A program made the translations under genes and the position numbers. The notes beneath the pieces are model-generated. The model did no database searches, was not told the DNA's origin, and was given only the letters and a program-made list of their open reading frames with translations. Of a DNA stretch of 64,000 nucleotides, positions 27,868 through 36,351 are shown piece by piece (the first letter of the stretch is position 1; the number at the start of each line of letters is the position of its first letter). Source of the DNA: Myxococcota bacterium (GTDB taxonomy: Bacteria > Myxococcota_A > Polyangia > JAAYKL01); the NCBI GenBank assembly GCA_030065855.1, contig JASJCT010000009.1, forward strand, positions 27,133-91,132, in the 5' to 3' direction.

Positions 27868-30047
27868 GCCGGGCTCCCAATTTTTGTGAAATAGACTATC
27901 GCGGTGCAACGCACCCAACAGAAGAGATGGATCAGAAACGGGTTGCGCCAGAGGGCGATCCGTCTGGTGGGACGCCCAAGTGGCGTACCTACGAGGACAT
28001 CGAGGTCAAATCCCTTTATACGGAGGAAGACATCGACACCCTAGAGCACCTCGGGTTCACTGCTGGCCTGCCGCCGTTTCTAAGGGGGCCGTATCCCACG
28101 ATGTACGCCACACGCCCTTGGACCGTGCGGCAGTATGCCGGGTTTTCAACAGCCGAAGAGAGCAATGCATTTTATCGCCGCAACCTGGCCGCGGGTCAGC
28201 GGGGCCTGTCCATCGCCTTCGACTTGGCCACCCATCGGGGCTATGACTCAGACCACGAACGGGTAGTGGGCGATGTGGGCAAGGCGGGCGTGGCTGTAGA
28301 TTCGATCCTGGATACGAAAATACTCTTCGACGGCATCCCCCTGGACCAGATGTCAGTGTCCATGACGATGAACGGTGCGGTCTTGCCTGTGATGGCGTTC
28401 TATATCGCAGCAGCTGACGAACAAGGGGTCGATTCAGAAAAGCTAACAGGTACCATTCAGAACGATATTCTAAAAGAATACATGGTGCGCAACACCTACA
28501 TTTATCCACCCGAGCCGTCCATGCGTATCATTTCGGATATCTTTGCGTTTACCTCGAAGCAGATGCCCAAGTTCAACGCCATCAGCGTTTCTGGGTACCA
28601 CATGCAGGAGGCAGGCGCCCCAGCTGACATCGAGATCGGGTATACCCTGGCCGATGGATTGGAGTACCTGCGAGCGGGAACAGGTGCTGGCATCCCTATC
28701 GATGCATTTGCGCCGCGCATCTCGTTCTTCTTTGGCATGGGCATGAATATTTTTATGGAAGTGGCCAAACTGAGGGCCGCCAGAATGCTCTGGGCCAAGC
28801 TAGTGCGGCAATTCAATCCCCAAAACCCAAAATCCATGGCCCTGCGGACCCACTGCCAGACCTCCGGGTGGAGCCTGACCGAACAGGATCCGTTTAACAA
28901 CGTCACCCGCACCTGCATCGAGGCCATGGCCGCGGTTTTTGGGCACACCCAGTCGCTCCATACCAATTCGCTCGACGAAGCCATTGCACTACCCACTGAT
29001 TTTTCAGCACGGATATCGAGAAATACACAGCTCTATCTGCAGCGCGAGACCGGTATTTGCAGGGTGGTGGATCCATGGGGGGGATCCTATTACGTAGAGT
29101 CCCTGACCGATAGTCTCCTCAAACGCGCATGGGCCCATATTCAAGAGGTCGAATCTTTGGGCGGCATGGCCAAAGCAATTGAGGCTGGGGTGCCCAAAAT
29201 GCGGATCGAAGAGGCATCGGCCCGCAGGCAGGCGATGATCGATTCGGGCAAGGAGCCGATCATTGGCGTGAATAAATACCGGCCGCCCGAAGAGGACCCC
29301 ATCGATATTCTGGAGGTGGACAACACAGCCGTACGCGAGGCCCAACTCAAGCGCTTGGCCGAGTTGCGCGCCCAAAGAAACGATACCGAAGTGGCACGCG
29401 CGCTCGATGCACTCACCCGCGCTGCTGAGACCGGTGAAGGCAACCTCTTGGACCTCAGCGTGGCAGCGGCCCGGTCCCGCGCGTCATTGGGAGAGATCTC
29501 ACTGGCCCTGGAAACGGTATTCGGGCGGCATCGCGCTGTGGTTCGATCCCTTTCCGGGGTGTACACCGCTGAATTCGGCGACGATGAGGCAATCGCCGAG
29601 GTGCAACAAGCAGCCGCGGGCTTTGAGAACCTGGAGGGTCGCCGGCCGCGCATTTTGGTCACCAAGATGGGGCAGGACGGGCACGACCGGGGTGCCAAGG
29701 TCATTGCCACGGCCTTTGCCGACATGGGATTTGACGTCGACATCGGCCCTCTTTTTCAAACGCCTGCTGAAGCGGCCCGCCAGGCAGTGGAAAACGACGT
29801 GCACGTGGTCGGCCTGAGCACCCTCGCCGGTGGTCACAAGACCCTGCTCCCCCGTCTTATCGCCGAACTCAACGGGCTGGATCGGGGAGATATCATGGTC
29901 GTGGTCGGCGGTGTGGTGCCGGCCAAAGACTATCCGCTTTTAAGGGAAAGCGGTGCTGCAGCGATCTTTGGACCAGGTACGGTTATCCCTGTCGCGGCAA
30001 GCCACATCTTAGCGGTGCTCAGTCGCCGCTTGGGACATCCGAAGTAG
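27864..30047 (+). CDS. mutB: Methylmalonyl-CoA mutase, large (alpha, catalytic) subunit
   Basis: 727 aa from the ATG at 27864 that overlaps mutA's stop. Catalytic TIM barrel with the substrate-contact blocks [19 protein letters not shown] and [13 protein letters not shown], then the cobalamin-binding domain with the full cobalt-ligand motif [13 protein letters not shown] (about 600) and GLSTLAGGH. Adenosylcobalamin-dependent. The chaperone GTPase MeaB/ArgK and methylmalonyl-CoA epimerase are not in this window, so the pathway is split across the genome. Confidence 0.96.
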   Translation: MSRAPNFCEIDYRGATHPTEEMDQKRVAPEGDPSGGTPKWRTYEDIEVKSLYTEEDIDTLEHLGFTAGLPPFLRGPYPTMYATRPWTVRQYAGFSTAEESNAFYRRNLAAGQRGLSIAFDLATHRGYDSDHERVVGDVGKAGVAVDSILDTKILFDGIPLDQMSVSMTMNGAVLPVMAFYIAAADEQGVDSEKLTGTIQNDILKEYMVRNTYIYPPEPSMRIISDIFAFTSKQMPKFNAISVSGYHMQEAGAPADIEIGYTLADGLEYLRAGTGAGIPIDAFAPRISFFFGMGMNIFMEVAKLRAARMLWAKLVRQFNPQNPKSMALRTHCQTSGWSLTEQDPFNNVTRTCIEAMAAVFGHTQSLHTNSLDEAIALPTDFSARISRNTQLYLQRETGICRVVDPWGGSYYVESLTDSLLKRAWAHIQEVESLGGMAKAIEAGVPKMRIEEASARRQAMIDSGKEPIIGVNKYRPPEEDPIDILEVDNTAVREAQLKRLAELRAQRNDTEVARALDALTRAAETGEGNLLDLSVAAARSRASLGEISLALETVFGRHRAVVRSLSGVYTAEFGDDEAIAEVQQAAAGFENLEGRRPRILVTKMGQDGHDRGAKVIATAFADMGFDVDIGPLFQTPAEAARQAVENDVHVVGLSTLAGGHKTLLPRLIAELNGLDRGDIMVVVGGVVPAKDYPLLRESGAAAIFGPGTVIPVAASHILAVLSRRLGHPK

Positions 30048-30092
30048 TCACTCTGTCAGTTATTTTTGTGGGGGGGATAAGGGGAGATTTCA

Positions 30093-31007
30093 GTGACATC
30101 GCAAAAAATATCTCAGGAGATAATCTTCGAAAAGATTTCGGTTCGCCCCCCCTACTACAGACTTGGGGAGTTGACACTTCAAGGGGGAGAAGTGCACGCA
30201 AAGATCATACCCGAGCAACCCCTGAGTAATGAGCTAGGTCCGATTGGGGCGCCTGAGGTAGGCAGGCACCTGGCCATTCTCGGCTCGTGTGCTGTTGGGT
30301 TGCAAAATCCCAGCGGTCAAAGATCCTTCTACTTGGCAGATAGGGCAAAGATGCGGCGGTTGCGCTACGGATATCCGTCCCAAGCTGGGTCTGCGTACCT
30401 CATGTGCCGGGGACGGGGAGAGATGTTGGATAAACGGAGCGCCGTGGCAGAGTGCGTCATGGGATATGAAAACAAAGACCTGTTTGAAATCCAAGTGCAC
30501 TATAAAGTCCTCTCGAAGTCACTGTTTTCAAAGCTATTTAAAGAACAGAAGATGGATATGAGAGCTTCCCCTCGGCCAGAGACCGAGAGCGAGGAGGATA
30601 AAAAACAATACATCCAAATGCGCAGCAACCCGTTCCTGGATGATATCGCTCTCTGCGATGTGGCCATTGCCAATAACACCCTAACAGGCACAGTTGAGCA
30701 AATAGACCCAACCCTGTGCAAAGGACATTTCCCGGAATATCCAGCGTTGCCGGTTGCAATACTGATGCAGTATTTTAAGAAATCACTAGAACCCTTGGTC
30801 AAGCATATGCTGGGTAGAAGCGATGTTGTCTTCTACATTAAAGAAACGACTATCGAAGCTGAGCATCTCGCATTTCCCGGGGAGGCAATAACCATCAAAG
30901 CCGAGCTCCAAAATACAAGCGGAGACGATCTCCCGTTGTCCATCATGGCCACTGCCAGGGATGGCAGGTGTATTGGCAAAGCATCGGGTATATTAACGGT
31001 AACTTAG
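30093..31007 (+). CDS. Hotdog-fold protein related to hydroxyacyl-ACP dehydratases
   Basis: 304 aa with a GTG start after GGGGAG. The C-terminal half contains LCKGHFPEYPALPVAILMQYF, matching the GHFPgxPxxPGVL..E signature of FabZ/FabA-like dehydratases. The His is kept, but the position of the catalytic Glu is Gln and the PG turn is PV. The N-terminal half may be a second, diverged hotdog (double-hotdog arrangement). It probably binds acyl-ACP or acyl-CoA and may not dehydrate. It follows mutAB by 45 bp and precedes an ABC exporter on the same strand, so a link to acyl-CoA metabolism or lipid export is possible but unproven. Confidence 0.65.
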   Translation: MTSQKISQEIIFEKISVRPPYYRLGELTLQGGEVHAKIIPEQPLSNELGPIGAPEVGRHLAILGSCAVGLQNPSGQRSFYLADRAKMRRLRYGYPSQAGSAYLMCRGRGEMLDKRSAVAECVMGYENKDLFEIQVHYKVLSKSLFSKLFKEQKMDMRASPRPETESEEDKKQYIQMRSNPFLDDIALCDVAIANNTLTGTVEQIDPTLCKGHFPEYPALPVAILMQYFKKSLEPLVKHMLGRSDVVFYIKETTIEAEHLAFPGEAITIKAELQNTSGDDLPLSIMATARDGRCIGKASGILTVT

Positions 31008-31049
31008 AGATCCATAGAACGGGAAAGGGAAAAAGTCGGTGATCCCATT

Positions 31050-32900
31050 TTGGCGTCTGACCAAAGCGTGCTCAGTACCCTAAGGGAAAAACTCGGTACT
31101 GCTCTGGTTCAATTGCGGTATCTCCCTCAGGTATGGTCCCTCGTATGGACCGCATCTCGGGGATGGACCGTTGCTTGGGCAGTATTGTTGGTCGTTCAGG
31201 GGTTGATTCCGGTTGCGACCGTATATTTAACGCGCGTGCTTGTGGATGCATTGGTGGCTGCCGTGGCATCCGGGTTGAGCTGGCAGTCTGTTTCCTCGGT
31301 GCTGTGGCCTGCTGCGTTTATGGGCGGCGCGCTCCTGCTAGGAGAGATCACATCCGGGGCCCTCGGCCTTGTCCGAGAGTACCAAGCCGAGCTGATTCAG
31401 GACGGCATAGCAGCGCGCATCCACGATACCTCCACCTCGGTTGATCTGGCGTTTTACGAAACCCCGAGCTACTTCGACCACCTGCACCGGGCGCGCAATG
31501 AGGCGTGGTATCGCCCGCTAAAGCTAGTGGAAAATGCCGGTACCCTGGCGCAGAGTACCATCACCCTGCTGGCCATGGCTGTGGTGCTCTTTCGGTTCAG
31601 CTGGTGGGTACCTGTGGTTCTGATCGCGAGCACCATGCCCGCGCTCTTTGCGGTTTTTCGCCACGCTGTTCGCCAGCACCGGTCCCGGCTGAAGCACACC
31701 CCTGACGAGCGCCGCACCTGGTATTACGATTATCAGATGACCACTGCATTGCCGGCCGCAGAGCTCAGGCTCTTTTCCCTTGGGTCCTATTTTAAAGAAC
31801 GCTATCGCACCACCCGGGCCTTGCTGCGCACCGAACGCCTGCGCCTCCTCAAGCACCGAGGCCGAACCGAGATCGGCGCCAGTATTGCCGCTCTTTTAGG
31901 CGCAGCCGGCTGCATGGCCTGGATGGGATGGCGCACCTTAAATGGGGCCCTCACCCTGGGGGAACTGGCCCTTTTCTACGCCGCATTCAGGCAGGGACAA
32001 CAGATGATGCGTTCCCTGCTCGGTGGCATTGGCGACATATATCGGAACGTCTTATTCCTGGGAGACCTGTTTGAGTTTCTCGGTCTGAAACCCGGGATTG
32101 TCGATCCCGAGCGCTCCAAGGAGTTGCCGCTCACCTTAAAGAGCGGGATTGTTTTCGATAATGTAACATTTGCATATCCCCAATCAGATCGGGCGGTCCT
32201 GCGGGATTTTAATCTGACGATACCCAGCGGTCAGATGGTGGCCATTGTGGGGCCCAACGGTTCGGGCAAGAGCACCCTGCTTCGCCTTTTGTGCCGCCTC
32301 TATGACCCCCAATCCGGATGTGTTGCTTTTGACGGCGTTGATGTGCGGGCGTTTCCAATCGCCGATCTCAGAAAAAGAATTACTGTTTTGTTTCAGGAAC
32401 CGGTCCATTACAGCGCTACGGTTAACCAAAACCTGGCCTTTGGGGATTTGGATGGCAATCCAGGCACAGCGGCCATTGCAGGGGCCAGTCGGGCAGCCGG
32501 ACTGGACCCGGTGGTTGCTGCGCTGCCGGACGGATATGAGACGCTGCTGGGCAAATGGTTTGAGGGGGGAAAAGAGCTCAGCGTTGGGGAATGGCAGCGG
32601 GTGGCATTGGCTCGGGCGCTGTTAAAGGATGCCCCGCTGATCCTGCTCGACGAGCCCACCAGCGCGATGGATTCCTGGGCAGAGGCAGATTGGATGGCGC
32701 GGCTGAGATCTCTGATACAGGGCAAGACCGCGGTGATCATCACCCATCGGTTTACCACGGCCATGCGGGCCGATATCATCCACGTCATGCAGGGCGGGGC
32801 CATTGTGGAATCGGGCAGCCACGGAGCATTGCTGGCAAAAGGCGGGCTGTACGCGACCTCCTGGCAGTCCCAAATGGACCTGGCCGCATCACCACCGTGA
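31050..32900 (+). CDS. ABC exporter, fused permease and ATPase
   Basis: 616 aa half-transporter. Six membrane helices in residues about 30-320 (WTVAWAVLLVVQGLIPVATVYL first), then the nucleotide-binding domain: Walker A GPNGSGKST, Q-loop LFQEPVHYS, signature LSVGEWQRVALARAL, Walker B LILLDEPTSAMD, H-loop IITHR. The signature's SGG is SVG. It would work as a homodimer. Substrate unknown; general similarity to lipid/peptide exporters (MsbA/MdlB-like). The start is uncertain: TTG at 31050 or GTG at 31068. No SD stands out. Confidence 0.93.
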   Translation: MASDQSVLSTLREKLGTALVQLRYLPQVWSLVWTASRGWTVAWAVLLVVQGLIPVATVYLTRVLVDALVAAVASGLSWQSVSSVLWPAAFMGGALLLGEITSGALGLVREYQAELIQDGIAARIHDTSTSVDLAFYETPSYFDHLHRARNEAWYRPLKLVENAGTLAQSTITLLAMAVVLFRFSWWVPVVLIASTMPALFAVFRHAVRQHRSRLKHTPDERRTWYYDYQMTTALPAAELRLFSLGSYFKERYRTTRALLRTERLRLLKHRGRTEIGASIAALLGAAGCMAWMGWRTLNGALTLGELALFYAAFRQGQQMMRSLLGGIGDIYRNVLFLGDLFEFLGLKPGIVDPERSKELPLTLKSGIVFDNVTFAYPQSDRAVLRDFNLTIPSGQMVAIVGPNGSGKSTLLRLLCRLYDPQSGCVAFDGVDVRAFPIADLRKRITVLFQEPVHYSATVNQNLAFGDLDGNPGTAAIAGASRAAGLDPVVAALPDGYETLLGKWFEGGKELSVGEWQRVALARALLKDAPLILLDEPTSAMDSWAEADWMARLRSLIQGKTAVIITHRFTTAMRADIIHVMQGGAIVESGSHGALLAKGGLYATSWQSQMDLAASPP

Positions 32901-32950
32901 ATAATCTTCTTTAAATATCCGAAATACTCGTAATTCATATTTAATTTGGT

Positions 32951-32956
32951 TATACT
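32951..32956 (+). promoter_or_regulatory. -10 box of the antitoxin gene, possibly leaderless
   Basis: TATACT ends 6 nt before the antitoxin ATG and no Shine-Dalgarno precedes that ATG, so transcription could start at or next to the start codon. The -35 region is poor. Confidence 0.35.
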
Positions 32957-32962
32957 TTTAGT

Positions 32963-33199
32963 ATGAAAACTGCCATTTCAATTCCCGATGATATTTTTCA
33001 AGAAGCAGAACGATACGCGCGACGCACCAATAAGTCGCGGAGTCAATTGTTCAGAGAAGCGCTTATCGAATATCTCGCTCGCCACGACAGCGAGCGCATC
33101 ACCACAGCCATGGATAAGATGTGCGAGAAAGTGGATACGCATCCCGATCCGGTTTTTGATGCAGCGGCGAGGCGCGTGCTCGAACAGAGCGAATGGTAG
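32963..33199 (+). CDS. Ribbon-helix-helix antitoxin of a MazEF-like pair
   Basis: 78 aa. MKTAISIPDDIFQEAERYA with KSRSQLFREALIEYLARH is a canonical CopG-type ribbon-helix-helix; the C-terminal 30 residues (FDAAARRVLEQSEW) would dock the toxin. Its stop lies 7 nt inside the toxin reading frame, so the pair is coupled. It should neutralise the MazF-type toxin and repress its own promoter. Confidence 0.88.
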   Translation: MKTAISIPDDIFQEAERYARRTNKSRSQLFREALIEYLARHDSERITTAMDKMCEKVDTHPDPVFDAAARRVLEQSEW

Positions 33200-33537
33200 T
33201 TTCACAAGGAGAAGTTTGGTGGGCTGCGCTCGGGAACCCAGTTGGGTCTGGGCCTGGCTTTCGGCGCCCGGTCGTTGTGATTCAGGGAAACGCGCTAAAC
33301 AGAAGCCAAATCGCTACGGCAATCTGCGTTCCGCTTACCAGTAACCTGCACTGGGCCGAAGCACCTGGAAACCTCTTGGTACGCAAAAAGAGTTCTGGCC
33401 TACCCAAGGATTCTGTGGCCAATGTATCCCAGATCATTGCCATCGATCGCCGGATGCTCACTGAACGGGTCGGCCGGCTCTCCACTGGGCAACTCGAGGC
33501 GATCTTCGCCGGCCTCGATCTCGTGCTTGGCCGCTGA
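33193..33537 (+). CDS. mazF: MazF/PemK-family endoribonuclease toxin
   Basis: 114 aa. SQGEVWWAAL is the family's N-terminal strand, GFRRPVVVIQGNALNRS and ATAICVPLTSN form the SH3-like core, and SSGLPKDSVANVSQIIAIDRRML is the conserved C-terminal block; the catalytic Arg (in RRP) and Ser/Thr (PLTS) are present. These toxins cut mRNA at short sequences. It overlaps the antitoxin by 7 nt. A second TA pair in the window, unrelated to the VapBC-type at 5.2 kb. Confidence 0.9.
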   Translation: MVVSQGEVWWAALGNPVGSGPGFRRPVVVIQGNALNRSQIATAICVPLTSNLHWAEAPGNLLVRKKSSGLPKDSVANVSQIIAIDRRMLTERVGRLSTGQLEAIFAGLDLVLGR

Positions 33538-33602
33538 ATCTTGATATTCAAGCCCATTGCTGGTAGGCGAAAGGGAAGATACATGCGTAAGGAGAAGACG
33601 CC

Positions 33603-34058
33603 ATGGGTATACTCAAGGACAAGCTGATGGAGGATGGCATACGACCCACACTGATCGCGGATTGCGTCGCGTTGGTCGAAAGTGAAGTTGCGTCCAAAAA
33701 GGGCGTTACGGGTCTCATGATAAAGGGTGGATACAAAGCATTTAAAGCGATTAAACCAAAGATTGTTGCCGAAGCTGTGGATCACCTACTCGACGATTTT
33801 GTTGGGGTGCTGGATCGCCATTACGACGCGTATCAAGAGCAGCATCCAGATGGGTCCCCACCGTTCGACACCTATGCGGTCAGCCGGGATACCCGCATTG
33901 CCGACGACCTGCTCGGCATCACCGACGATATTTTGAACAGATCCAACAAAACCGCCCTAAAGAAAATCTACCAAGGCATGCGAGGTGTTGCCGAGCGCAA
34001 TGTGGCCCAGGCAGTGCCGGGCATCGGGCGTCTCGTCCAAAAACATGTGGCGGGTTGA
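33603..34058 (+). CDS. Small soluble protein, DUF6918-like
   Basis: 151 aa, no signal peptide. Its composition (LKDKLMEDGIRPTLIADCVALVESEVASKKG; KGGYKAFKAIKPK; LLDDFVGVLDRHY) matches my memory of DUF6918, small helical proteins known mainly from actinobacteria and myxobacteria. Function unknown. A GGAGAAG site sits 6 nt before the ATG. Same strand as the next two genes, with an 18-nt gap. Confidence 0.65.
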   Translation: MGILKDKLMEDGIRPTLIADCVALVESEVASKKGVTGLMIKGGYKAFKAIKPKIVAEAVDHLLDDFVGVLDRHYDAYQEQHPDGSPPFDTYAVSRDTRIADDLLGITDDILNRSNKTALKKIYQGMRGVAERNVAQAVPGIGRLVQKHVAG

Positions 34059-34076
34059 GGTATCTTGGGGGCTTAA

Positions 34077-34865
34077 GTGTGCTTGAAGATGAATAGCGGC
34101 TGCCTATTGCTCATCCTCGCCTTGTCCAGTGCGTTTATCAGTGCTGCCCATGGGGAGGAGATTGACACGAGAACAGCTGACGACGCTGCTCTCAGATGGG
34201 CGTTTAACGCCGGACTGGTAGAACTGGAGGCAGACGAGACAGACTATGGCGTTCAAGTGGATCGGTTTGGCCATTCCATTGTTCTTAGGGCGCGGGGCCC
34301 GCGGGATGCACCCGAGATAAAGCTCAATTGTGTGCTCTGCACAGCAGGTGAAATGCTCTCTTTGGCCCGATCCCTCGGTGCCATGGTGTGGGCTGCAAAA
34401 ACAAAACGAGACACGGCCTGGGTGATGACCTCTGGTTCGCCAGCGGGCGATGCTTTTTTTCTCGACGGTGTACCAGTGGTGCCCGAAGGTTCAAAACACC
34501 CTGTGGTGCCTGGAAAGCACCGGGTCGAGAGGCGGGGAAATCGCACGACGTCTCATGCAGCGGTCGTCATCGAACCTGGACGAACCTTGGATCTTACAAC
34601 GGTTGAGACAAGAGAAGCCTCTAACAGCCGCAGTAAAGTAAGACCGGCTGTGGCATTGCTGGGACTTGGACTGACCACCGCTGCCCTTGGGGGTATTTTT
34701 CTCTGGCTGGATGGGAATTGCGCCGACGTTCAATGCAAAGACGTTCATGGGGTAGGTGGTACGGGATGGGGACTCTTGGCCGGTGGCATCGCAATAGATG
34801 CTGCAACGCTCATCTGGTTGTTCTGGCCAGAAAAACCCGCATCAAAGCGGAGTATCACCCAATGA
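34077..34865 (+). CDS. Signal-peptide protein with PEGA-like segment and C-terminal membrane pair
   Basis: 262 aa. The GTG at 34077 has GGGGG 5 nt upstream; an ATG at 34089 is the alternative. Signal peptide MNSGCLLLILALSSAFISAAHG, then a soluble part with a FLDGVPVVPEGSKHPVVPGKHRVE strand pattern typical of PEGA domains, and two membrane helices (about 190-212 and 225-245) separated by a short Cys-containing loop (GNCADVQCKDVHG). The next gene has the same plan, so the pair may form one envelope complex. Its ATGA overlap with the next gene shows coupling. Function unknown. Confidence 0.7.
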   Translation: MCLKMNSGCLLLILALSSAFISAAHGEEIDTRTADDAALRWAFNAGLVELEADETDYGVQVDRFGHSIVLRARGPRDAPEIKLNCVLCTAGEMLSLARSLGAMVWAAKTKRDTAWVMTSGSPAGDAFFLDGVPVVPEGSKHPVVPGKHRVERRGNRTTSHAAVVIEPGRTLDLTTVETREASNSRSKVRPAVALLGLGLTTAALGGIFLWLDGNCADVQCKDVHGVGGTGWGLLAGGIAIDAATLIWLFWPEKPASKRSITQ

Positions 34866-36199
34866 CGCGAATGGAAACACCGCGGTTTTTATGGATCTTG
34901 ATGGCAGTGGGTCTCGTGCCTCAGGCTGCGATCGCAGTGGATCGAGAAGATGACGTCGCTATACCGATCATCATTATCGATGTCACTGCATCTCCAGACC
35001 AGGCGGGCATCGATCAACTCGCAAATACCATTGACGCGCCGACGATCCGAGGACCTGACCTGTTCGGCAGGCTCGGCCTGCTCGCGCCGATAGCCCCTGG
35101 TTTTGAGGAGGAGATAACGAGACGGTTTAACCAAGCGCAGGATGACTTTTTCACTGGGGCGCACGAGAAAGCCGAGGCCGGCTTTAAAGATATTATTAAG
35201 CGCGCCCACGATACCCCCAACAGCCTGCTCAATCCATCTCCGGTGAGGGAGGTTGTGTTCAAAGCGCACATTTTCCTCGCTATTTTGGCCCACAGCGAAA
35301 AGGACGAGCCCCGTGTCGAGGACGAACTCAGGATCGCAGCAGAGCGTTTTTTGGATTTGTCACCGTCGCCGATGGAGTTTCCACCTTGGGTTCGAGAGCA
35401 ATTTGCCGCAGTTCGCAAATCAATCGGCACCCGATTTGGAGACATTCACTTAGACGCGCCAGCCGATTGCGACCTCGTACTGTCAGGGCAGGTGCTCGGC
35501 CCAGGTGAAGTATTTAAGGATATAAAAGCGGGCGACTACGTGGCCCAAGTGCGGTGTTTGGATCAGCTCAGCCCGTCCCAGCGATTGGTGGTCGCAGATA
35601 AGCCAATAACCTACCGCCCAATGGTGCTCAGCAACGCTGCCCTTCATGTAGGGGATAGGGATATATTTTTAGAAACAACTGGCGATGCAACGCCGTCAGA
35701 GCTGATCGGCAATGCGGTTTCCATTGCACGTTCCGGGCAGTGGGAGCGGTTGATCGCCATTGTCAGTCGGCCTGAAGGAACGGAGTTGTGGCTGATAGAT
35801 GCCAGTAGGGGCATTGTGCTGCGTCAGGCGTCCGTAGAGCTCGCAGATGCAGCTTCCTGCCGACATGCATCTGCATCCCTCGTTCGGGACCTGTCCGACC
35901 TTCAATTGGCCAGCACGCGTGTTCGTACAAACAGACCTTGGTTCAAGGACGGGCTCGCGTGGACCCTGGTAGCCGTGGGCGCCGCTGCGCTCGGCACTGG
36001 CATTTTTCTAGGTCAACACGAGGACCACGGCAAGAAAACCAAATCCGAGGTATGGGCGTGGACCTTGCAGACCGTCGGGATCGGCGCCCTCGGCACTGGC
36101 ACTATACTCTTTTTCATTCCCGCCCCATTGGTAGTGACGCAGGATCGACCCCGAGATCGGCCATTAGCAATAGGTCTTGTCGGGAGCGTTTCATTTTAG
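34862..36199 (+). CDS. Signal-peptide envelope protein with PEGA-like domain and C-terminal membrane pair
   Basis: 445 aa from the ATG at 34862, which overlaps the preceding stop; longer upstream frames run through the other gene and are artefacts. Signal peptide FLWILMAVGLVPQAAIA; helical region about 80-190 (TPR-like spacing); PEGA-like stretch DIHLDAPADCDLVLSGQVLGPGEVF; then a domain with LIAIVSRPEGTELWLID; two membrane helices near 370-425. The last 11 codons form half of a 34-bp direct repeat found again 1.4 kb downstream. Function unknown. Confidence 0.75.
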   Translation: MTRMETPRFLWILMAVGLVPQAAIAVDREDDVAIPIIIIDVTASPDQAGIDQLANTIDAPTIRGPDLFGRLGLLAPIAPGFEEEITRRFNQAQDDFFTGAHEKAEAGFKDIIKRAHDTPNSLLNPSPVREVVFKAHIFLAILAHSEKDEPRVEDELRIAAERFLDLSPSPMEFPPWVREQFAAVRKSIGTRFGDIHLDAPADCDLVLSGQVLGPGEVFKDIKAGDYVAQVRCLDQLSPSQRLVVADKPITYRPMVLSNAALHVGDRDIFLETTGDATPSELIGNAVSIARSGQWERLIAIVSRPEGTELWLIDASRGIVLRQASVELADAASCRHASASLVRDLSDLQLASTRVRTNRPWFKDGLAWTLVAVGAAALGTGIFLGQHEDHGKKTKSEVWAWTLQTVGIGALGTGTILFFIPAPLVVTQDRPRDRPLAIGLVGSVSF

Positions 36200-36200
36200 C
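36167..36200. repeat. 34-bp direct repeat, left copy
   Basis: Starts GCAATAGGTCTTGTCGGGAG and ends CATTTTAGC; it encodes AIGLVGSVSF plus the stop of the PEGA-like gene. The right copy at 37589-37622 differs at one base. The two flank the ATPase gene. Confidence 0.85.
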
Positions 36201-36314
36201 CATTTCGGAACGAACACTAGCTAGTTACTTAATCGATGGTTTATGAGAAATCCCAAAAGAGTGTCTCGCGGCAGGTTAATATGATATCATGTCAAAAACA
36301 AAAACTGATTTTAT

Positions 36315-36327
36315 ATTTGACACAAAT
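36315..36327. promoter_or_regulatory. -35 box inside a perfect palindrome upstream of the ATPase gene
   Basis: ATTTGACACAAAT is a perfect ATTTG/CAAAT inverted repeat and contains a consensus TTGACA at 36317-36322. An AT-rich -10 (TAAATA near 36342, 19 bp spacing) is close to the ATG, and no SD precedes it, so the mRNA may be leaderless. Confidence 0.4.
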
Positions 36328-36351
36328 TTAAAATAATTCAATAAATATATT

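Noticed and set aside
34718..34861. 48-residue extension of the second PEGA-like protein
   Set aside because: It runs out of frame through the preceding gene and would remove the clear signal peptide start at 34862.
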